The notes under the pieces are model-generated. The model searched no databases. It saw nothing but the letters and a program-made list of their open reading frames with translations, and was not told the DNA's origin. From contig DASSBN010000061.1 in the NCBI GenBank assembly GCA_035698665.1, forward strand, positions 1-9,844: a DNA stretch of 9,844 nt, read 5' to 3'. The position numbers were made by a program, and so were the translations under genes. This DNA comes from DATEOR01 sp035698665. GTDB lineage: Bacteria > Actinomycetota > Thermoleophilia > Gaiellales > Gaiellaceae. Below, in pieces: positions 1 to 6,391 of the stretch (its first letter is position 1; each line of letters opens with the position of its first letter).

Positions 1-290
1 GGCTCCTTCCTCGCCGCCGCCGCGAAGCGCAATCCTCCGCCTCGTCCGAGAGGCTCCGGCTCTGCCGCAGGGACGATCTCGGCGCCGAGGCCGGCGAGCC
101 CGGCGGAGAACTCCTCCTCCGTCCCGGCCGAGCAGCTGACGATAACCCGTTCCACTCCAGCGGAGACGAGCAGCCCCACCTGGTAGGCGGCGAGCGGCCT
201 GCCGGCGATCGGCACGAGCGCCTTCGGCCGGCCGCCGGCCGCCGCGCCGAGGCGCTCGGCCTTGCCGCCCGCGAGGATGATCGCCTCCAT
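1..290 (-). CDS. Sugar-phosphate nucleotidyltransferase (NTP_transferase family), N-terminal part, cut by window edge
   Basis: The visible 96 residues are the N-terminal half of the Rossmann-like catalytic domain of a nucleotidyltransferase that joins a sugar 1-phosphate to an NTP to make an NDP-sugar. The opening MEAIILAGGKAERLG is the family's nucleotide-binding signature. It is followed by GGRPKALVPIAGRPL (residues 19-33), which matches the usual KPK..P..GkPl segment, and by PLGRGGGLRFA (80-90), which corresponds to the LGTGGAL motif. The ATG at 290 has a good ribosome binding site (GGAAGGGG, 5 nt upstream). The gene follows the nucleotide-sugar dehydrogenase after a 166-nt structured gap, so a role in surface-polymer precursor supply is likely. 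The sugar and nucleotide cannot be read from this part; mannose-, heptose- or glucose-1-phosphate are all possible. The C-terminus lies outside the window. Confidence 0.85.
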   Translation of the reverse strand, partial: MEAIILAGGKAERLGAAAGGRPKALVPIAGRPLAAYQVGLLVSAGVERVIVSCSAGTEEEFSAGLAGLGAEIVPAAEPEPLGRGGGLRFAAAARKE

Positions 291-295
291 CAGTG

Positions 296-303
296 CCCCT
301 TCC
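296..303 (-). promoter_or_regulatory. Ribosome binding site of the nucleotidyltransferase
   Basis: Minus-strand GGAAGGGG lies 5 nt before the ATG at 290 and supports that start. Its GGGGC end could also pair with the GCCCC of the upstream hairpin arm (381-385), so access to it might depend on how the leader folds. The pairing is inference. Confidence 0.6.
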
Positions 304-321
304 GGTGATGCTGCCCCGATT

Positions 322-392
322 CTCGGTCGCAAGCACCAAGCGCTGCTAGGACGCAGGGAGCCCCGGTAATTTTCATTACCGGGGCGACCGAG
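322..392 (-). ncRNA. Candidate structured leader RNA (three-way-junction-like) upstream of the nucleotidyltransferase
   Basis: On the minus strand an outer stem CTCGGTC (392-386) pairs perfectly with GACCGAG (328-322). Directly stacked inside it is an 11-bp perfect hairpin (385-375 with 370-360) closed by a GAAA tetraloop. A second small hairpin can form between AGCGC (344-340) and GTGCT (336-332), using a G-U wobble that is possible only on the minus strand. The GNRA-type loop and the wobble both favour a minus-strand RNA. The 3' side of the outer stem could instead form a short hairpin CCGA/TCGG (326-323 with 319-316), giving two exclusive folds about 30 nt before the start codon. I recognise no known riboswitch class. 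A small repeat element with terminal inverted repeats is an alternative explanation. Confidence 0.4.
360..385 (-). repeat. Perfect 11-bp inverted repeat with 4-nt loop
   Basis: The arms GCCCCGGTAAT and ATTACCGGGGC flank a loop reading GAAA on the minus strand. It lies 72 nt past the dehydrogenase stop and 70 nt before the next start. No T-tract follows on either strand, so it is not a standard intrinsic terminator. It might still limit read-through, protect a 3' end, or be a dispersed palindromic repeat. Confidence 0.8.
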
Positions 393-456
393 GACGACGC
401 AGCGCGCAGCGTGATTGCGGGCGAGAAGCAGGCGTGTATTGCTGGATGGGGCACTA

Positions 457-1797
457 CTAAAGGTGGAGCTGCGGCTCGGGCTCTTCCGTCTCGGGAAGCG
501 CGTCGAGGTCGTTGGACGCGCGCCCGATCGACTCGTAGACGAAGCCGGCCGCGCGCGCCTCGCTCGGCTCGAGGAGGTTGCGGCCGTCGACGATGAGCGG
601 CGTCCGCATCGCGTCGCGAAGCTCCTGCGCGAGGAGGCCTCTGAGCTCGTCCCATTCCGTGACGATCACTGCCGCGTCGGCATCGGTCAGCGTCTCGAGC
701 AGGGTCTCGCGCAAGTCGACGCCGCGCAGGGCAAGACGCGCCTCCTCGAGCGCGACCGGGTCCCAGCCGCGCACGACCGCGCCCTCCGCGAGCAGCCTCG
801 GCGCGAGGATCAGGCTCGGCGCATCCCGCATGTCGTTCGTGTTCGGCTTGAAGGCGAGGCCGAGCAGGGCGATCGTCTTCCCGCGCAGAGGGCCGAGGTG
901 CTTGACCAGCTTCCCGACCGCCCGCCGCTTCTGCAACTCGTTCACCTCGATGACCGCGGTGAGGAGCTGGAAGTGGTAGCCCGAGTTGCCCGCGAGCTGC
1001 TTCAGGGCGCTCACGTCCTTCGGGAGACACGAGCCCGAATAGCCGATGCCCGGCCGCAGGAAAAGCGAGCCGATGCGCCGGTCGAGCCCCATTCCCTCGG
1101 CCACGAGCGAGACATCCGCGCCGGTCTCCTCGCAGACGTTGGCGATCTCGTTGATGAAGGAGATCTTCGTGGCGAGAAAGGCGTTCGATGCGAGCTTGAC
1201 CATCTCGGCCGAGGCGACATCGGCCCGCACGACGGGTGCGTCGATCGACTCGTAGAGCGCGGCCACGGCATCGCCGTCGGCCTCGTCGAACGCGCCGACG
1301 ACGATCCGGTCGGGGTTCATGAAGTCGCGGAGCGCCGTGCTCTCGGCGAGGAACTCGGGGTTGGAGACGTAGCCCACGTGCGCGAGGCCGCGCGCGTCGA
1401 GCTCGTGCCGGACCTTCTCCCCCGTCCCGACCGGGACGGTGCTCTTCATGACGATGATCGCGCGCTCCTCGAGCTCGGGCAGCTCGTCGAGTACCTGCCA
1501 CACCGCGGAGAGGTCGGCGTCGCCGGAATGCGTGGGCGGCGTCGGGACCGAGACGAACGCGAGGCGCGCCGCCTCGAAGACGTCCGCCATGTCCAGCGTG
1601 AAGCGGATGCGCTCGCGGTTTGCCGCCAGGAGCTCGGAAAGGCCGGGCTCGAAGATCGGCACCCGCCCGGCCTCGAGCTCGGCCACGCGCTCGGGCACGA
1701 CGTCGCGCACGACCACCTCGTGGCCGAGATCTGCGAAGCAGGCTGCAGTCACGAGCCCGACCCAGCCAGCGCCGATGACGCCGAGCGGTTCTTTCAT
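457..1797 (-). CDS. ugd: UDP-glucose 6-dehydrogenase / nucleotide-sugar dehydrogenase
   Basis: This 446-residue enzyme probably oxidises UDP-glucose to UDP-glucuronate in two NAD-dependent steps in the cytoplasm. The N-terminal NAD domain carries GAGWVG at residues 9-14. The NPEFLAES motif (146-153) holds the conserved catalytic Glu. Lys201 and Asn205 lie in EMVKLASNAF, and the catalytic cysteine is Cys257 in GYSGSCLPKD. The C-terminal substrate domain has FKPNTNDMRD (316-325). The length is normal for the bacterial family. The ATG at 1797 lies 9 nt after the LCP gene stop, so the two are probably cotranscribed. A related nucleotide-sugar 6-dehydrogenase (for GDP-mannose or UDP-HexNAc) cannot be fully excluded, but the motifs fit UDP-glucose dehydrogenase best. 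The last 15 or so residues are acidic and variable. Confidence 0.93.
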   Translation of the reverse strand: MKEPLGVIGAGWVGLVTAACFADLGHEVVVRDVVPERVAELEAGRVPIFEPGLSELLAANRERIRFTLDMADVFEAARLAFVSVPTPPTHSGDADLSAVWQVLDELPELEERAIIVMKSTVPVGTGEKVRHELDARGLAHVGYVSNPEFLAESTALRDFMNPDRIVVGAFDEADGDAVAALYESIDAPVVRADVASAEMVKLASNAFLATKISFINEIANVCEETGADVSLVAEGMGLDRRIGSLFLRPGIGYSGSCLPKDVSALKQLAGNSGYHFQLLTAVIEVNELQKRRAVGKLVKHLGPLRGKTIALLGLAFKPNTNDMRDAPSLILAPRLLAEGAVVRGWDPVALEEARLALRGVDLRETLLETLTDADAAVIVTEWDELRGLLAQELRDAMRTPLIVDGRNLLEPSEARAAGFVYESIGRASNDLDALPETEEPEPQLHL

Positions 1798-1806
1798 TCT
1801 CGGAGT

Positions 1807-3702
1807 TTAATTTCCGCTGAGGGGCTTCAAGCCCTTCGCGATCGCGAGCATCGTCTCGTTCGACATCCGGTTCAGGAGCGTGTTGACGACGTAGTAGGAG
1901 TTGCCGTTCTCGCGGAAGGCGATCATGTGCAGCTTCGCGCCGTCGAAGTAGAGGCCGTAGTCGCGCCCCTTGATGCGGCGCTGCACGCTGGCCCCGTCGA
2001 GGATCGGCGGCTCGTCCCAGGCGATCTCCTGAATGCCCCAGTACTCGGCAGCACCGGTCTCGTAGGTCAAGCGAACCGCGTTGTGGTCGCCGACCTTGTA
2101 CTCGCGTACCGGCTCGAGCGTCGAAAGCGCGGAGTTCACGTCGCGAACCGTCGGGGTGTAGAGCTGGAAGCCGGCCTTCTTTCGCACGCTCTTGAGTACA
2201 CCGGAGGCGACGGAATCGGCCGTGACCGCAGGCGGCTCGTGCTTGGGCGTGTTGTCGGCAGGTCCGGAAGCGAGGTCGCCGTGGAATGTCTGGCCGACGA
2301 CGACCTGCAGCATCGTCTCGAGCTGCTGCCCAGGCTCTACGGCTTTCGCCTCTCCGTCGCCGAAGAGGTCCGCCAGCCGCTTTGCGGCGGCCTCCGCGCC
2401 CGCGACCGCGGGGTCGTAGAAGATCGTCGTCTTGAAGTACTTGAAGTTGTCGGCGTTGCCGCCGTTCGTGACCGGGTAGCCGCGTTCGCCGAGCGCGACG
2501 GCGGCCTGGTCGGCCGCGCCCGCGACGCCGTTGCCGTTCAGCACCTCGACGCTCACCTGTGAGGGACGCGGCCCGGTGTCCTCCGCCTTCGGCTTCTCGC
2601 CGAGCGCGGCCGTCGCGGCCTTCTCGGGGGCGGAGACGTCCGGGTTCATGAACTTGTTGACGGCGTCGTCGATCGACTGCTGCGAGGCCGCGAGCTCGTT
2701 GTAGCCCGTGATGTTCTCGATCTGCACCTGCTGGAAGTTCCCTGAGGGCAACCCGTAGGCGAGATTCGCGTACTTGTAGAGCGTGGGCACATCGAGCGTC
2801 TTGCCCCCGCCCACGCCGACCTCGACGTTCTTCGTGATCGTGTTGACGATCCCCGGGATCTTCGTCACCGACCAGTTCGCCGAGATCTGCTGCTTCATCG
2901 CCTTGACGAAGTTCTGCTGGCGGACGACGCGGTAGAGATCCGAGTCGGTATGGCGGAAGCGGGCGTAGTCGAGCGCCTGTTTCCCGGTGAGGTGCTGGTA
3001 GCCCGGATGCAGGTCGATCGTGGCGTAGTTCTCGCCGTTCGAGTTGTCGTTGAAGTAGCGGTGGTCGACGTCGACGTAGACGCCGCCGAGCTTGTCGACG
3101 ATGTCGATGAAGCCGAGGAAGTTGACGGTGATGATGTAGTTGATCGGGATGCCGGTCAGTTCCTTGACCGTCTTCAGCGTCCCGCGCGGGCCGCAGTACG
3201 TGTAGGCCTCGTTGATGCGTCCGTTGAAGGGCAGCTGGCCGGCGCAGCCGGGAATGGGGACGACGAGGTCGCGCGGGAAGGACATCATCGAGATGACGTC
3301 CTTCTGCGGGTCGGCGCGCATGAGCATGATCGTGTCCGAGCGGGAGTCGAGCGAGCTCTCCGGGCCGAGGCGCTTGTCGTAGCCGATCACGAGGGCGACC
3401 GTCGGCTGGTCCGGTTCGGCCTCGGCGAGATCCAGCTGAGCGTCCTTGATCGGCTGACTGTGCGCGCTCACGGCAGCCACGCTCTGGTTGATGTAGAGCC
3501 AGGCGCCGCCGGCGAGTGCGCCCGCCCCGACGAGCACGATCATCACGAGCCAGAGGAAGAACTTGCCGAGAACTCGCAGCGGCCCGCGGCGCTTGGTGCG
3601 GTAGCGGGTGGCGCCGGTGAGCGGAGAAAGCGGAATCCCGTTCCCGCCGTGGCCGTTTCCGGCGACATGGCCGGCTGTTCCACGCTTGAGGGTCGTTCGC
3701 AT
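1807..3702 (-). CDS. LCP (LytR-CpsA-Psr) family cell-wall glycopolymer ligase with LytR_C and an extra C-terminal domain
   Basis: LCP proteins are membrane-anchored phosphotransferases that attach undecaprenyl-linked glycopolymers to peptidoglycan outside the cell. This one has 631 residues. A basic cytoplasmic tail (1-46) is followed by one membrane segment (about 47-70). The LCP domain (about 100-275) has the hallmark Arg/Asp residues in DSRSDTIM (119-126), FPRD (142-145), RINEAY (162-167), ALDYARFRH (243-251) and the DLYRVVRQQ helix (255-263). A LytR_C domain follows at about 382-475 with VEVLNGNGVAGAA, then a further domain of about 140 residues (490-631). I chose the ATG at 3702 because the open frame upstream of it, to 3948, is antisense to the neighbouring ligase gene. 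The start lacks a ribosome binding site and sits 3 nt after a hairpin and T-run. The ugd gene follows 9 nt downstream. Confidence 0.9.
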   Translation of the reverse strand: MRTTLKRGTAGHVAGNGHGGNGIPLSPLTGATRYRTKRRGPLRVLGKFFLWLVMIVLVGAGALAGGAWLYINQSVAAVSAHSQPIKDAQLDLAEAEPDQPTVALVIGYDKRLGPESSLDSRSDTIMLMRADPQKDVISMMSFPRDLVVPIPGCAGQLPFNGRINEAYTYCGPRGTLKTVKELTGIPINYIITVNFLGFIDIVDKLGGVYVDVDHRYFNDNSNGENYATIDLHPGYQHLTGKQALDYARFRHTDSDLYRVVRQQNFVKAMKQQISANWSVTKIPGIVNTITKNVEVGVGGGKTLDVPTLYKYANLAYGLPSGNFQQVQIENITGYNELAASQQSIDDAVNKFMNPDVSAPEKAATAALGEKPKAEDTGPRPSQVSVEVLNGNGVAGAADQAAVALGERGYPVTNGGNADNFKYFKTTIFYDPAVAGAEAAAKRLADLFGDGEAKAVEPGQQLETMLQVVVGQTFHGDLASGPADNTPKHEPPAVTADSVASGVLKSVRKKAGFQLYTPTVRDVNSALSTLEPVREYKVGDHNAVRLTYETGAAEYWGIQEIAWDEPPILDGASVQRRIKGRDYGLYFDGAKLHMIAFRENGNSYYVVNTLLNRMSNETMLAIAKGLKPLSGN

Positions 3703-3705
3703 ATG

Positions 3706-3726
3706 AAAAGTCGCCGAAGGGGCGAC
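3706..3726 (-). terminator. Rho-independent terminator-like hairpin after the YbdK-type gene
   Basis: On the minus strand GTCGCC and GGCGAC form a 6-bp stem around a CCTTC loop (3726-3710), directly followed by TTTT (3709-3706). It begins 28 nt past the ligase stop codon. The T-run ends only 3 nt before the LCP start codon, so the hairpin could instead be the 5' end of the LCP transcript. The T-run is short. Confidence 0.55.
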
Positions 3727-3732
3727 TAGTGG

Positions 3733-3758
3733 AGGATAGCCGAGCGCGCGGTCGTCAA
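3733..3758 (-). promoter_or_regulatory. Weak promoter candidate for the LCP-ugd operon
   Basis: Minus-strand TTGACG (3758-3753) overlaps the ligase stop codon and is followed by TATCCT (3738-3733). The 14-nt spacer is shorter than usual. A transcript from it would start at about the first base of the hairpin at 3726. Low confidence; only the boxes are seen. Confidence 0.2.
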
Positions 3759-4876
3759 ACCTGGCGTACCGTCTCCGCCGCGAGCCATTCGGCAACGGCC
3801 AGGAGACTGCCGCTCTCCTCGTAGATCGCGCGCTGCTCGTCGGCTCCCGTGCCGCGCTCGAGCAGGGGCTCGACGAGGGCGAGCTCGGCCGCGCAGCCGA
3901 GCTCCTCGGCCGCGGGCCGGGCCCTCTCGACGAGCTCGCGGACGGCATCCCGCGCCGGGCGCTCGGTGTCGTTTGCGAAATCGATCAGCTTGGCGTCGAG
4001 CCCGTCGCGCGCGGCGCGCCACTTGTTCTCGGCGATGAGGGTGATCTGCTCGGTACCGGGCGGCTCACCGCTGTCGAACGCCGCCGCGAAGGTCGCGACG
4101 AGGGACTGCGTGAGCGCGACGATGGCGGCGACCGAGTCCATCCGGGTCTGCGCGTCGCAGATCCGGAGCTCGATGGTCCCGAGGCGCGGGTGCGGCCGGA
4201 GATCCCACCAGATGTAGGTGTAGTCCTCGAAGGAGTTCGTCTTGATCCCGCGGTCGACGAGCAGCTCGAACTCCTCGTAGGAGGCGAAGGCCGGTGGCAG
4301 GCCGGCGCGCGGGAACGGCTCGAAGACCTTGACGCGGGTCGAGGCGAGGCCCGTCGCGCGCGCCTGCCAGAACGGCGAGTTCGCGGAGAGCGCGAGAATC
4401 TCGGGCAGGTTGGTGCGCAGGCCGTTTGCGCAGGCGATCGCCTTGTCCGGCGAGTCGAGGCCGACGTGGACGTGGAGCCCGAAGATGAGCTCCCGCTCCG
4501 CCACCCAGCGCATCGACTCGATGAGCTCCAGGTAGCGCTGCTCCGTCGTCACCTCCTGGTGCTCGTAACGAGAGAAGGGATGCGTGCCCGCCGAGGCGAT
4601 CACGGCGCCCGACTCGGCGGCGACGTCGCGCAGGCGACCGCGCAGGCGAACGAGATCCTCCATCGCCTCGCCCACCGTCGCGGCCACGTCGGTGGCGACC
4701 TCGACGACCGACTGCAGGAGCTCGGCCTTGATCCGTTTCTCCTCGCGGTCGCCTTCGAGGGCCGGAAGGATCTCGTCGATTCGCGAAACGAGCTCGTGGC
4801 TCTCGGAGTTCAAGATCTGGAACTCCTCCTCGACCCCGAGGCTGAAGGGCGCGCTCTTGCCGAAGTTCTGCTCCAT
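3755..4876 (-). CDS. YbdK/GCS2-family carboxylate-amine ligase (glutamate-cysteine ligase type 2)
   Basis: This 373-residue cytoplasmic enzyme belongs to the ATP-dependent family that couples a carboxylate to an amine. E. coli YbdK has weak glutamate-cysteine ligase activity; the true substrate in most bacteria is unknown. Family motifs appear in order: GVEEEFQ (14-20, metal/ATP site), ELLQSVVEV (52-60), AGTHPF (96-101), FGLHVHVG (132-139), ALSANSPFW (162-170), WWDLRPHP (223-230), ELRICDAQT (236-244) and ENKWRAARDGLDA (283-295). The length is typical. The ATG at 4876 gives the family-standard N-terminus; the open frame extends 28 codons further to 4960, but that extension is antisense to the hydrolase remnant and looks unlike the family. 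No clear ribosome binding site precedes the ATG. The gene is divergent from the remnant and followed by a terminator-like hairpin. Confidence 0.9.
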   Translation of the reverse strand: MEQNFGKSAPFSLGVEEEFQILNSESHELVSRIDEILPALEGDREEKRIKAELLQSVVEVATDVAATVGEAMEDLVRLRGRLRDVAAESGAVIASAGTHPFSRYEHQEVTTEQRYLELIESMRWVAERELIFGLHVHVGLDSPDKAIACANGLRTNLPEILALSANSPFWQARATGLASTRVKVFEPFPRAGLPPAFASYEEFELLVDRGIKTNSFEDYTYIWWDLRPHPRLGTIELRICDAQTRMDSVAAIVALTQSLVATFAAAFDSGEPPGTEQITLIAENKWRAARDGLDAKLIDFANDTERPARDAVRELVERARPAAEELGCAAELALVEPLLERGTGADEQRAIYEESGSLLAVAEWLAAETVRQV

Positions 4877-4886
4877 CGGAGCGGCG

Positions 4887-4892
4887 ACAATA
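4887..4892 (-). promoter_or_regulatory. Possible -10 element for the YbdK-type gene
   Basis: Minus-strand TATTGT lies 10 nt before the ATG at 4876, which would put the transcript start within a few bases of the start codon. That would fit the lack of a ribosome binding site. No convincing -35 box sits at the usual distance. Confidence 0.25.
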
Positions 4893-4898
4893 GCGACC

Positions 4899-5249
4899 GT
4901 GGACGTCGAGGTGCGAACCACGCGGGTCAACGTCGAGCGCTGGGGCGAAGAGGGCGGCAAACCGCTCTTCTACTGGCACGTTGTCGGCGCAGCGGTCGTC
5001 GCCTCGCGAAACGCGCCCTGCCCTCCGCTCTATCCTCTGGTCAGGAAAAGCGGGGTGCCCGTGCTCCTCGCCCACGCCACCGAGCCGCGCGAGCTTCAGC
5101 CTCTCCGGCGCGTCGCGATCGAGCGCTTCCGGACCGCCCTTCCGCAGGCGCGGCTCGTGCCGATTCCCAACGCCACGCACAGCGTCCTCCAGGACAACGG
5201 CCCGGAGGTGATCCGCGTCCTGCTCGCGGGGCTCGACGAGCTCGGCTAG
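4899..5249 (+). pseudogene. Alpha/beta-hydrolase remnant with in-frame internal deletion
   Basis: The open frame encodes at most 116 residues from GTG 4899 (GTG 4911 is also possible); intact hydrolases of this kind have about 250. The first part (VRTTRVNVERWG...KPLFYWH, to residue 27) looks like the first strands of an alpha/beta hydrolase, ending where the HG oxyanion motif should be. The second part (from about 38), with SGVPVLLAHATEP and then LVPIPNATHSVLQDNGPEV, looks like strands 6-8, including the catalytic histidine in ATHSVL. The intervening cap and nucleophile elbow (GxSxG) are absent, so the protein should not be a working hydrolase. The reading frame is intact across the junction, so it may have been lost in one deletion, or kept as a small protein. 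It is the only plus-strand gene in the window. No good ribosome binding site is visible. Confidence 0.65.
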
Positions 5250-5255
5250 CCGAGC
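5240..5255. repeat. 16-bp perfect palindrome holding both converging stop codons
   Basis: GCTCGGCTAGCCGAGC is its own reverse complement. The central CTAG supplies the TAG stop of the plus-strand remnant (5247-5249) and, on the other strand, the TAG stop of the MetE C-half gene (5248-5246). It can fold as a 6-bp stem with a CTAG loop in either transcript. No T-tract follows, so termination is only a possibility. Confidence 0.75.
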
Positions 5256-6391
5256 GCCTCTTCGGCGAGACGCGTGCCCTGCACCATGTTCGCGAGCTTC
5301 TCGTAGACGACCTCCCAGCTCCTCGTCCGCAGGCCGCAGTCGGGATTGACCTGAATCCGCTCGGGATCCCCGAGCACCTCGGCCGCGTAGAGGATGCGGT
5401 CGCGCACGAGCTCGGCCGGCTCGACGAAGTCGGAGTGGATGTCGAGCACGCCGAGTCCCACTCCCGGATAGCCGTACTCCTTGAAGAGCGCGAGAGTCTC
5501 CGCGTAGCCGGGCCGGTCGTCGTCCTTCGTGCCCAGGTCGCGGGAATCGCGGTTGGCGAACTCGAGCTGCAGCTCGAGGCAGTCATCGAGCTCCATGACT
5601 GCCGGCCAGAGCGCGCTGTAGTCGGAGAAGCAGATGTGCATGCTCTTCTTCGCCTCGATGCCGCGCGTGGCCTCGTTGAAGCCCTCGACGACGAGCGGCA
5701 CCTCCGCCGGCTTCGTCGTCGCAGCGGGCTCGTCGATCTGGATCCACTCCGCACCGGCGGCCACGAGGCCTTCGACGTTCGGGCGGATGACGTTGACCGC
5801 CACGTCGCGGACGAAGCGGCGCCGCGCGTCGTAGCGGTGCTCGGCCGACGCGCCGAGGCCTCCCTCGTGGCCGTAGTGCTCGTCGTAGGACCAGTCCTCC
5901 ATCGTGTAGGCGCCGGTCAGCGGGACCTTCACGACCCGGTCGGTGTGGGCACGGACGAACTCGAACTCCTCCACGTCCTGCGGGCCGGAGACCGAGGGCG
6001 CCTCCACGACGGCCGCCTTGGCGTAGTACTTGTTGTCGAAGGAACGGACGATGCCCCGGGCCTCGAACCCGTCCGCGAACGCGGCGACGTGGTCGTACAT
6101 CTCCGTGCGCTTCTGCTCGCCGTCGTAGACGACGTCGAGGCCGACCCGCTCGAGCAGGCGGATCGCATAGATCGCCGCCCAGTCGTCTATCTCCTGCAAT
6201 TCGGCTTCGCCGAATCGACCGGACAAGAGCTCCACCAACCGCTCATGCCCCTCGACGTCAAGTCGCTTCCCCCAACGTGACGCGGCCTCGATATCCGCCT
6301 CCTCGAGCGGTCGCCCGGCGAACGCCTTCACGCGCCATGACGGCTTGCCGAGGCTGCCGATCTCGCGGGTGGCGAAGTGGACGACGCTCAC
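5246..6391 (-). CDS. metE: Cobalamin-independent methionine synthase, C-terminal (zinc, catalytic) half as a separate protein
   Basis: This 381-residue protein matches the C-terminal barrel of MetE, which moves a methyl group to homocysteine to make methionine in the cytoplasm. The zinc ligands can be placed: His252 and Cys254 in MHICFSDY, probably Glu277 in LQLEFAN, and Cys352 in NPDCGLRTRSWE, the same order as in E. coli MetE. IQIDEPA (217-223) is the conserved strand after the barrel core. The start is GTG at 6391, overlapping the upstream TGA as GTGA, with a strong GGAGGT 3 nt before it. The upstream gene encodes the N-terminal half, so the two together probably replace the single fused enzyme. 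Whether the methyl donor is a folate or another carrier cannot be read from sequence; folate-independent MetE relatives exist. Confidence 0.88.
   Translation of the reverse strand: MSVVHFATREIGSLGKPSWRVKAFAGRPLEEADIEAASRWGKRLDVEGHERLVELLSGRFGEAELQEIDDWAAIYAIRLLERVGLDVVYDGEQKRTEMYDHVAAFADGFEARGIVRSFDNKYYAKAAVVEAPSVSGPQDVEEFEFVRAHTDRVVKVPLTGAYTMEDWSYDEHYGHEGGLGASAEHRYDARRRFVRDVAVNVIRPNVEGLVAAGAEWIQIDEPAATTKPAEVPLVVEGFNEATRGIEAKKSMHICFSDYSALWPAVMELDDCLELQLEFANRDSRDLGTKDDDRPGYAETLALFKEYGYPGVGLGVLDIHSDFVEPAELVRDRILYAAEVLGDPERIQVNPDCGLRTRSWEVVYEKLANMVQGTRLAEEALG

Noticed and set aside
360..385. Hairpin as an ordinary rho-independent terminator of ugd
   Set aside because: No T-run follows the stem on either strand, so a standard terminator call is not supported.
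290..1501. 403-codon minus-strand frame running through ugd and the intergenic hairpin to 290
   Set aside because: Same strand as ugd but another frame; Arg/Ala-rich without a domain. Only its last part lies in the gap, where the sequence is better explained as RNA structure.
415..2562. 715-codon open frame on the plus strand
   Set aside because: It runs antisense across ugd and the LCP gene, both of which have full family motifs. The translation is rich in Arg/Glu/Val with no domain, typical of a high-GC shadow frame.
3703..3948. 82-residue N-terminal extension of the LCP protein
   Set aside because: It is a Ser/Arg/Pro-rich translation of the end of the YbdK-type gene and the terminator-like hairpin. 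The ATG at 3702 gives a normal LCP layout.
4584..4898. Upstream extension of the hydrolase remnant
   Set aside because: The frame is open but antisense to the ligase gene; hydrolase-like sequence begins only at about 4899-4911.
4877..4960. 28-residue N-terminal extension of the YbdK-type protein
   Set aside because: It does not resemble the family, which begins just before the GVEEEF motif, and it lies over the hydrolase remnant.
4190..6280. 696-codon plus-strand open frame
   Set aside because: Antisense to the YbdK-type and MetE C-half genes and in a different frame from the hydrolase remnant; low-complexity composition without motifs.
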